Below, piece by piece: positions 23,301 through 32,054 of a DNA stretch of 64,000 nt. Within the stretch, counting starts at the first letter, position 1, and every line of letters begins with the position of its first letter. The translations under genes were made by a program, and so were the position numbers. The notes beneath the pieces were generated by a model. The model was not told the origin of the DNA, searched no databases, and worked only from the letters and a program-made list of their open reading frames with translations. Origin of the DNA: Chamaecrista fasciculata (Eukaryota; Streptophyta; Magnoliopsida; Fabales; Fabaceae); the NCBI GenBank assembly GCA_003254925.1, contig QANZ01029950.1:30327-94326 (forward strand), read 5' to 3'.

Positions 23301-23309
23301 AAAAAAGTA

Positions 23310-23652
23310 TAATAATATAATTAAGACAATATGACAATAAATTAACTGTTATATATATAATTAACAAATTAAACACAGTCAACAAAGCGAATAATAAAAA
23401 AAAGTTAATTTATCATCACATTACCTTATTTTACCGTTAGGCCCCTTCATTTGCTTATTAATTACACATTAAACATTCAACAGTGAATACTCTCTGCCTT
23501 CCTTCCTTTTCTCTTTTTCTTTTTTTTTTTTCAGTTTCTCTTTTCAGTTAAAATACAAACAAACAAACAAACCCGCGTCACTATCTCACATTCTCACTCC
23601 TTCACTCTCTTCTTCTTCCTCTTGCTTCGTCTCTGTCTCATCAGTACCAAAA
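23310..23652 (+). promoter_or_regulatory. Upstream region and leader of the LRR-RLK gene
   Basis: A long pyrimidine-rich tract (about 23500-23540), an (AAAC)n run (about 23556-23572) and a CT-rich segment (23580-23640) precede the ATG. CT-rich leaders are common near plant transcription starts. No TATA box is certain. Confidence 0.4.
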
Positions 23653-26600
23653 ATGGCGTTACCCTCTTACTTCATTCTACTTTCTACCTTCTTCTCCTTC
23701 GTTTTCCATTTCCTTCTAATCGTAAAAGCATCCACAAACCCAGATTTAAATGCTCTCATGGCGTTCAAATCAGCTTCCGATTCTCAAAATAACCTCAAAT
23801 CTTGGAACCACACCACCGACCCATGTTCTTCGACCTGGACTTATGTTTCTTGCTTCAATGGCCGAGTCTCGCGTCTCGTACTCGAGAATCTCGAACTTCG
23901 AGGCTCCATCGAACCCTTAGCTTCTCTCACTCACCTTCGAGTTCTGAGCCTAAATCGTAACCGTTTTTCCGGTCAAATCCCCCGGATTCTCTCTAATTTG
24001 ACATCGCTCAGGCTTCTGTTTCTGTCGCACAATCAATTTTCCGGTGATTTTCCGGCGACGGTTACGGAACTTAACTGCTTGAACCGTCTCGATCTGTCTC
24101 ATAACAACTTGTCAGGGAATATTCCGGCGACGGTTAACAAACTGACTCACCTTCTCACTCTCCGATTAAACAACAATGAGTTCTCCGGCAACATTCCGGT
24201 TCTGAATCTTCCCAATCTCGTAGACTTCAACGTCTCCGGTAACCGATTCTCCGGCGAAATACCCAAATCGGTTTCCGGTTTCCCCGAATCGTCGTTTTTT
24301 CAGAATCCGTCTCTTTGCGGAGCTCCATTGGTAAAAAAATGCACAAAAACTCACGCGATTCCCAAAAAACCCCAATCTGAAGGAGCCATCGCATCGCCAT
24401 TAATGCCTCCTTCGAAATCTGCAAATAGCACAACCCATCATCATCACCATCATCACGGAGCTCCGAAATTAAGCCCCGTAACCCTAATCGCCATCATACT
24501 CGGCGACATTTTGATTCTCTTCGCAGTATCCCTCATTCTCTACTGCTACTTCTCTACCTCAAAACTGAAAAAAGAGGGGAAAATCAAAAAATTATCGAAA
24601 TCTATTCTTGAAACCGAGAAAATCGTGTATTCATCTCAACCTGGATTCGAAAGGGGTCATCAAATGGTGTTCTTCGAGGGTATGAAGAGATTCGAGCTCG
24701 AAGATTTGCTTCGAGCTTCGGCGGAAATGCTAGGAAAAGGTGGGTTTGGAACGGCATACAAAGCTGTTCTTGAAGATGGAAATGTGGTCGCAGTGAAGAG
24801 GATGAAGGATGCTGAGATTAATGGGAAGAAAGAGTTCGAACAACACATGGAAGTTTTGGGAAGATTGAGGCATCAAAATATTGTGAGCTTGAGAGCTTAT
24901 TATTTTGCGGCGGAGGAGAAATTGCTGGTGTATGATTACATGCCCAATGGGAGTCTGTTCTGGCTTCTTCATGGTACGTAGATCTATAATTCTATATGGT
25001 TTTATTTACAGTTTGATTTCTACTGCTTCATTTTTCGTTCTTTAGCTCAGAATAGGTGGAGAAAAATTTCAATTGATCCCAGAGTTTTTCGTGAGTGGGT
25101 TCTATCTTGATTTTTAGACTATGTGTTCGGCTGTTTTAGTGAGAATGGAGAGGAGAGGACACTAATGAAGACTAATAGAGTAGAGAGGAGAGTATGAGAG
25201 TTTTTAACGAGGAAAGAATGGACATTTGTTAATCTTGTTTGGAAGTTATTAGTAATGGAATGGAATGGAGTTGACACATGTTAATTTTGGTTAGTATAAG
25301 GATATAATTGTCATTAAAAAATTATAAAACTGTCCACTCCTTCCTTGAATTTTGAGGTGCCAAGTGTCCCTCCTTATCCACCTCACTCTTCCCTACAAAA
25401 ATTTCCAAACATAATTTTTCTACCTTTTGGTCCCTTCCTCTCCTCTCCATTTTCTCTCCTCTCCATTCCCCATTTACACCCTATCCAAACATATAATTAG
25501 ACTTAAGTAAAATCCTATCTCCATCCCACATTTGTTTACTTTTTTTTAAAAAAAAAAATTTATCTCTTATTATTTTGTTATTATTTTAGTTTTTTATCTA
25601 AGTTTTACTTAAATGAACAATTGAATGATATTAATTAGATATATAAAACTATTAGTTGATAATAATACATCATGTTAATTGTCACATAAATAGTCTTTTT
25701 TCGAAAATTAATTACTATAATTTTTTAGATTTGTATTATTTAACATGAGAGTTCTAGATTTCTTTTATAATTTTACTTATTAATATGAAAATCAAATTTA
25801 TTTATATATTAATTAATTTTTTTATCGTTCACTAATAATCTATAGCATATCCTCAATTGACATTAATATGCTAGAAAATTGGATAAAAAGGCTATGGTTA
25901 AAATAAAATAAATTGTAGGGGATTATATTAAAACACATATATATATATATATACTAGGGGCTTTGCGTGCCCGTAATATGTATATAAAATAAATAAGGGA
26001 CTAAATTGTTAACTTAGTAAAGAAAGAAAGACCAAATAGTAAATTTTCTCTTATTTTTAATTTCATAGACTATAATTTTAAACATGGACGACCAGAAAGG
26101 GGTGGAACCATATAATATAAGATATATATTATATATTAAAGACTAAATAAATATGTGAGAGACCATAACTGAACTTTAGTCCTGATTTTTATTTTCTTAT
26201 GTTTTCCTAGTAGCCAAACAGGTATGAACAAAATAGCCACTCATGTAGGGTAGTACTGTAGTAGTAGTAGTAGTAGTAGTAGGATTAAAAGAGCAAAGTA
26301 TGTGGGGTCCATTTAGATCTGGTTCAACCGTTCAAGTATGAACTTGGACCATGCATTTATGGATGGTCTTGTTTTAGAATATAATATCAGGATGTCAGAG
26401 ATCACATTCTTCATCCACTTCTTTATAATTTAATTTCTAGGAATTTCGGACAAGTTTACTGTTAATCGAGCAGAAGAAGCACGATTATAACCATCTGGGA
26501 ATCCAAATCGATATCACATTACTCTCTTGTTAAAACTTGATTTTTTTTAACTTTGAACACAACAAAAATCAAACACAATTTGAATTTCGAAAAATACTTT

Positions 26601-28842
26601 TAAAAAATCTTAGATTTTATAAGTGTTTTTCAAAATTCAAATTTTTTTAATCTTTGTTTTAGTCAAAAATTAAAGAAAATTGATTTTTAGAAAGATATGT
26701 GAGATGCAGGTGCGAAATTCCATACAAATCTAACGAAAAAAATTATTTAGAATACCAAAGTGTTAATAGTAGATATCACAGTATACTAAAGCGTCATATT
26801 TTAAATCACCGAATACTAAAATGAAATGAAGTGAAACAACGAAACATGAAAGTATATTTTACCCTTATTAGTTTAGAACCTCAACCACAACACAACATTT
26901 GTGCTGTGTTGTATCCCAATGAAATAAAAATTGCAAACAGACGAAGGAAAAGTCAATTAAACAGTGTTTCTTGAGTACTGAGTGGGTTGGGTTTTTGGGT
27001 TTTTCACTCAATAGTTTTCTTTGTCACGTTCTTCAAGCAGCCAAACTGGCATGAAATGAATCAGCCAATAGCTATGTATTGTTAAACTTGCAAGTTGTTA
27101 TGTTGTTATGTGGGGCAACTTCGAACTCTGAAGTTGGACCATGTTATTCATTACTTATGTTTTTAGAAAACATTTCAGAACTTTCTCCTCTACATTTTTA
27201 TTAAATAAATACAATTCCTAGGAATTGCAGACAATGGAATTGTTAAGTAAATGTGCACAAGTTTAACAATCATAGCCATATGGGAATTAGAATCAAGAGA
27301 GAATCCTTCGAGAAATACAAGCAACAAGCGAGTGTCTTTTCCTTCAAATTTTTAATCTTTTGGGTCTTTCTCGCTCCACTTTAGTCTACTGCTTTATTTT
27401 TTTTGGCCCAACTCTTCTGTTTTATTTGATCTTGTATTATTATTGGCAAAAGCACCATTCGATTTTAAATATTATTTTTAATTATTGGTTTCACTTTTAA
27501 TGTTTGATTATTGTCAATTTTATTTTTTAAAGTTTATTATTTTATTATTTGATTAACTTTTTTTAATAAATTAATTTGAAGTTTTATTATATTTTTTATT
27601 CTGAGTTAGGAACTTAGGATTTATATTTTCTTCTTTTGATAAATTTTATACTATAGGACATTAGTTGCATAAAATATTTTGTCAATATTTAACTAAAATT
27701 AAAGCAATGAATAAAATTGATCAAAATATAAAATTTTAGAAACAAAATCAACCGTAAATAAATATTGGAGAGAAATTGAAAATTAATGTAAAGTATAATA
27801 ATTAAAAGTGTGTTTTTGTAATTTTTTTTTTAAGAAAACTAACAATTTGATTTTTGAAAGATTACCGAGATAATAACTCAATATCTAAAATATTAAAATA
27901 CACATTTAGTCTCTAAAAGATCAAAATGGTATACTTTTTAATCCCTAAAAGATTAAATTGATATACTAATTAATACTTAAAAAGAACTAATTAGTATATT
28001 ATTTTTAAGGACTAAACTATACCGAGTTGTCAACTAGGTGATGTTTGAGGGACTAAATTGTTAATTTATTCTTTTTTTTTTTACAATCCAAAATCTGAGA
28101 ATCCAGTAGCAAGCTCGTAATTCTAGAGAAATTGAAGGGTTAAACTGGAATTAATTAATTAATTAATTAATTAATTAATTGTGTGACAGGGAACCGAGGA
28201 CCTGGGAGAACACCAGTGGACTGGACCACAAGGCTGAAGATAGCAGCTGGAGTGGCTCGCGGCATAGCCTTCATTCACAGTTCATGCAAGCCCACCCTTA
28301 ACCTCACCCACGGTAACATCAAATCTTCCAACATCCTCATCGACACCCACGGCAACGCACACGTGTCAGATTATGGTCTCTCCACGTTCGCACTCCCACC
28401 ATCCAAATCCAACGGCTACCGTGCTCCCGAATCCGACGGTCGAAAACACACCCAAAAATCCGACGTGTACTCCTTCGGTGTCCTCCTACTTGAGCTTCTC
28501 ACAGGAAAGTACCCCTCTGTAGTAGAAACCACTGGGCCTGTTGGGCCTGGGTATGGGCCTAATGGGCCTGTGGATTTACCGAGGTGGGTACAGTCAGTGG
28601 TGAGAGAAGAATGGACGGCTGAAGTATTTGATATTGAGCTTATGAGGTATAAGGATATTGAAGAGGAAATGGTGGGTTTGCTTCAGATTGCAATGGCTTG
28701 TACTGTACCCTCGCCTGATCAACGCCCAAAAATGAGCCACGTGGTCCAGATGATTGAGGAGATACGTGGCGTCCAGGTGTCGCCTTGTCATGACACGTCG
28801 GACTCTGTGTCTGAGTCACCCTACTTGTCTGAAGATGCATAG
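23653..28842 (+). CDS. LRR class III receptor-like kinase (likely pseudokinase)
   Basis: Two exons, 23653-24973 and 28190-28842, give 657 aa around a 3.2-kb intron. A signal peptide (1-26) is followed by an LRR N-cap ([12 protein letters not shown]), five or so leucine-rich repeats (about 71-205), a linker with seven consecutive His (262-268), a transmembrane helix (about 275-299) and a kinase-like domain. G-loop GKGGFG (361-366) and Lys382 are present. The catalytic loop reads HGNIKSSN (481-488) instead of HRD, and DFG is DYG (501-503). Loss of the catalytic Asp is usual in this class and predicts a scaffold or very weak kinase. The intron position in the kinase domain is typical of the class. 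The stop codon abuts a MITE, and the last residues may be lost (see findings). It resembles Arabidopsis At1g68400, from memory. Confidence 0.95.
25119..25493. mobile_element. MITE in the LRR-RLK intron ('ggagaggagag' arms)
   Basis: Left arm (tatgtgttcggctgtttt, then gaatggagaggagagga) and right-arm reverse complement (tatatgtttggatagggtg, then gaatggagaggagag) are inverted around an AT-richer core. Superfamily is not clear; the 'tgtttggatagggtg' end resembles many plant MITEs. No ORF. Confidence 0.6.
25500..27444. other. Middle of the LRR-RLK intron
   Basis: AT-rich DNA with an (AT)n run at about 25937-25955 and a (GTA)n run at about 26258-26282. Two segments, near 26200-26490 and 27040-27310, share the order 'gccaaacaggtatgaa / gccaaactggcatgaa ... 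aacttggaccatg / aagttggaccatg ... ctaggaatttcgga / ctaggaattgcaga', an old internal duplication. No coding sequence. Confidence 0.5.
27445..27820. mobile_element. MULE-type MITE in the LRR-RLK intron
   Basis: Starts GGCAAAAGCACCATTCG and ends gtgtgtttttgta, with internal 'actaaaattaaagcaatg' and 'gtcaattttattttttaaa' text of the 'actaattttgtccc' family. Flanks attattatt and atttttttt agree only partly. Confidence 0.55.
27832..28071. mobile_element. MULE-type MITE, 'gagtaaactaacaatttggtcc' family
   Basis: The left arm aagaaaactaacaatttga and right-arm reverse complement gaataaattaacaatttagtc are inverted, with paired aaaagattaa / gtatattattttt text. Flanks are runs of T on both sides, consistent with a 9-bp duplication but not decisive. 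The sister copy at 45614-46022 has cleaner ends. Confidence 0.6.
28149..28180. repeat. (TTAA)n microsatellite at the intron 3' end
   Basis: About eight TTAA units end 9 bp before the exon-2 acceptor (gtgtgacag|gg) of the LRR-RLK. The usual polypyrimidine tract is replaced by this repeat. AT-rich plant introns tolerate this, but slippage here could affect acceptor use. Confidence 0.85.
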
Positions 28843-29266
28843 AAAACTTACTTTTTGGTCCCTAGATTATTATTGAGTTAACAACGATTTGGTTCCTAAA
28901 TTGTAAGAAAATACAAATCAGTCATTGAATCTTACATCACCATCAATTTTTTGGTCCTTGAATGGTAGAAAAATACGAATCAATCCATAAGTTTTACACC
29001 ATTATTGACCTTACAATACGAATCAGATTTTGAATTTTACACCAGTGTCAATCTTTTAATCCCTGAGTTGATTCGTAATTTTGTACAATTCAGGGATCAA
29101 AAAGTTGACAGTAGTATAAAATTCAGGGAGTGATTTATATTTTCCTACAATTTATGGACTAAAAAATTGACAGCGGTGTAAAATTCAGAGATTGATTTGG
29201 TCTTATAATTTACGGACTAAATCGTTAACTCAGTCATAATTCAAAGACCAAAAATTAGGTTATCTC
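28840..29266. mobile_element. MULE-type MITE, family B, against the LRR-RLK stop codon
   Basis: The left end (t)agaaaacttactttttggtc and right-end reverse complement gagataacctaatttttggtc match the family-B ends of the 456-bp copy at 58637. The element starts within the TAG stop of the LRR-RLK. Flanks gaagatgca and taatttgta do not form a target duplication, so one side may have been altered after insertion. Confidence 0.7.
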
Positions 29267-29879
29267 TAATTTGTAAAATCTGGGTGGGTTAACTTTGTTA
29301 AGTAAAGTGTTGGTTTCGCTAATTAATTAAGAGTTTAGAGGAGCGTTAATTGAAGGTGGAGGAGGCTTCTGTTTCTCGAAATTATTGAGCAGTATTGTTA
29401 TTATCATAAATGTGTGTCTTGGTTGAATTCGTTTGTTTCGAGATGCCGTTTTTGACCAGTAAAGGAGACATACGAATGACTTTTGCTTTCTTCAGTCACC
29501 ATCTCCTTTTGCTGGTGAAATTTCATTGTGTCATCCAACAAAATGATTCTTTCGTATTTAATTAAAGAATTTGGTACTTTAGTAATTTACTCATACTATT
29601 TCGTATATATATATGTATGTTTGACTTGTTTTTATGTCAGTATATTGTGTCATTTGTCAAAAATACAGACAGTCACATAATACCATATCCTTTCAGGCTA
29701 CGAATGCTATATTACTATTTTATGTATCCATTACATTAGAGTCGTGAAAGTGAATAATTGGATATTTGGATCAAACTCATGGAATTGACATGATTAACCC
29801 ACTAATTTGATAAGTTGGATTTACCCATTTTTGGTCTCTAGCTATGAAGCATGAACACTTTATATCGAGGGCGTGTCGC
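29267..29879. other. Spacer, LRR-RLK downstream
   Basis: No gene is seen. It probably contains the LRR-RLK 3' UTR or displaced downstream sequence (ggtggaggaggcttctg at about 29355). Otherwise AT-rich. Confidence 0.45.
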
Positions 29880-30172
29880 CGTGTCAGACACGTGTCAGTG
29901 TCCGATACTCGTACGACACCGATACGACACATATTCATAAATTTTAAAATATAAATTAATTTTTTATAACTTTAACAAGACATACAAGAGAAAATAATAA
30001 TAGATATATAACATATATTATGAATAAAAATTATAATTTTAAAATTTTTCATTAAAAATTATGAATATTTAATTATTTATATATATAAATATATGTCGTG
30101 TCGTGTCGTGTCATATAATTTTGAGAGTTTGACGTGTCACTGTGTTCGTGTCCATATCATGTTCGTGTCCTA
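29880..30172. repeat. Dispersed repeat with GTGTC/GACAC-rich inverted ends
   Basis: The left end is dense in gtgtcagacacgtgtcagtg and gacaccgatacgacac. The right end has tcgtgtcgtgtcgtgtc and gttcgtgtcc. The two are roughly inverted around an AT core of about 150 bp. I recall such 'cgtgtc' repeats as common non-autonomous plant elements, possibly hAT-like. No exact ends are assigned. Confidence 0.5.
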
Positions 30173-30418
30173 GGTCTCTGTACATCTTTTTTTTGGCTCA
30201 ACTCATCTAACCTATCAGTTTAGCAAGTCAGTCTATTGAACCTGTGGATTGATAATTTGATATTTATATTTATTTTTTTAAAAGATTTTTATTTATATAT
30301 TTTATATAACTTAAATTAATTAATTCATTTAAAAATTACTTATAAATTAATGTGGTAATACACGGGCAAAATGCTAAATGGTAAACAAAGCATTCCATTT
30401 TATACCATGATTCATGTA

Positions 30419-31022
30419 TGATAAACTGGAAAATGGCTAGCACTTATCTAGTTCACCGGAGAGGGCTGCGAGAGCCAAGTGTTGAGCAAGAACCTGCAAG
30501 AGCTTCACAGGGGGGCCCTGCGAAGTGTACTCCGACGCTCAAGTTAGTAAGAGAGTAATCAGAAAGTAAGAGAATTTCAGAGTGTAAGAAGTAGCTAACC
30601 TTGAACTGGTGAGATGAGCTCTATTTATAGAGCAGGGAGGAGAGAGGTGGTCAGCGTGCGGGGCGGACCACGTACTGGACACGATCCCCACCAGCGAAGA
30701 TGGTGGAGGCCGAGATTTGCGGAGCAAGGCAATCGTGGGTGATTGCGTGTTGTGTCGCTAGGCGGGCGCCTAGAAACTGGAGATCGTGGGTATGAGCAAG
30801 TCAGTAACCCACGATCTCCCGTAGCGTGGATTGCGGAGCGGGGTAATCGTGGGTGACCACGTGTCATGATGGGGGCGTGCGCCAAGACCCAGGATGGATC
30901 ACGGCCGCCCCTACTTGTGCTTAGGGCGCCCGATTGACTCGAGGGCGTCTCGCAAGGTGCGGAGAGGAGAAGAGGCCCGGTGCGAGGGCCGTTTAGGCGT
31001 ACGCCCAAATAGTGATGTATCA
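30419..31022 (-). repeat. Gypsy 3' LTR (604 bp)
   Basis: On the minus strand it begins TGATACATCACTATTTGGG and ends CCAGTTTATCA. It is the same length as the other LTR, with five substitutions. It contains a palindromic TATA segment, ctctatttatagag (30619-30632), readable as TATA box in either direction, and a hairpin with 13-bp arms (ggagatcgtgggt 30779-30791, acccacgatctcc 30807-30819). Confidence 0.95.
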
Positions 31023-31036
31023 CAAGTCCCTCCTTA
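31023..31036 (-). other. Polypurine tract of the gypsy element
   Basis: On the minus strand, AAGGAGGGACTTG directly precedes the TG of the 3' LTR. This is the expected position and composition for second-strand priming. Confidence 0.75.
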
Positions 31037-31352
31037 AAGAAGTCTACGAGCGCGTTCGTCGTACTGTTCCTTAAGGCGAGCGGGATGACAGATTTGGAGA
31101 GCGTGCGATGGGATCCGTGCTTGGGCAGTGTATTCGCGTCGATTGGCGAACGCCCAAAATGTGCAGGAGTACTTGTCCCCCGCGCAGAGGAAAAAGTAGG
31201 AACGACGACCTTCAATGGGAAAATGGAAAGTCAGTGGATCATGGCGGGCGGGCAAGTGGTAGGTAGGGTTGTCTTGTCAGGGACACGTGTCGCTACCCGG
31301 GAGGCAGAAATTTGAAAAACAAAAAACGCCTCGTATGCCGCGCTCGCAAGGG

Positions 31353-31360
31353 TATAAAAA
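31353..31360 (+). promoter_or_regulatory. TATA box of the antisense gene in the gypsy element
   Basis: TATAAAAA in the context gggtataaaaaggcc lies on the + strand, opposite to gag-pol, about 330 bp inside the 3' LTR boundary. A transcription start near 31385 would fit. A spliced leader and the antisense reading frame follow. Function is inferred from sequence and position. Confidence 0.6.
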
Positions 31361-32054
31361 GGCCAAAGGAAGCGTCTTTTATATCTTTACATACTTCAGC
31401 GATTTGAGGAGAGAGAAGAGAGGAAATCGAAGAGTTCACCCGCCGGAGTTGCAGAACCGTCGCCGGAAAACGGAGAGAAGTGACCGTGAAGGAGAATCGT
31501 TCGAGCGAAAGGCTTTCTGGTGAGTCTTCCCTGTCGATTCTGTGTTGTTTTTCGCTGGGTTAGGTTTTGACGGTGTGGAAGTCGATGTGTCGTTTGTTTC
31601 TGGGAGGTGTTGGGCCGTCGTGGGTGACGGCGGAAATGGGTTGGTTGTCTGAACAGAGTGGTTGTCATTCGCTGTAGGGTGCGAGTTTGTGAGTGTGAGG
31701 TCAGCGAAAAATGGGTGTGGGTCTGGGTGTAGGGTGTTGAGTTTCTGGGTTTTTCTGGGTTTTCTGGGTGACTGTTCATCGAGTTCATACCCTCTGATGA
31801 AGGTGACGTTTGGGGTTTTCTGGGTTTGTGGGGCGGTCGCCGTATATGAGTGAGTCGGTCGTCAGTTGTACGGGCATGATGACATGTGCTTCCTTTTTTG
31901 TTTGCAGGGTATCCAGGGTACGAGTGGTCAGTAGTTGATAATCAGGGCGAGCGCCACAAATTGTTCAACTTCCAAACTAACAACCAAACGTACTATGTCT
32001 TCAGGTACCTCCTAATCCCTTGTGTTTTGACTTTTCTGGCAAGTGTTAGAGACC

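Noticed and set aside
28149-28180. CRISPR-like or satellite array
   Set aside because: It is a simple TTAA microsatellite; nothing in the window resembles a CRISPR array.
30625-31255. Open frames of 60-196 codons across the gypsy LTR and its flank, on both strands
   Set aside because: They repeat almost exactly in the second LTR (41195-41778), have no domain pattern and result from GC-rich LTR sequence.
32005-32050. A further 46-bp intron in the antisense-gene leader (ttcag|gtacct ... gttag|agacc)
   Set aside because: Too short for a normal plant intron. The sites are kept only as a note.
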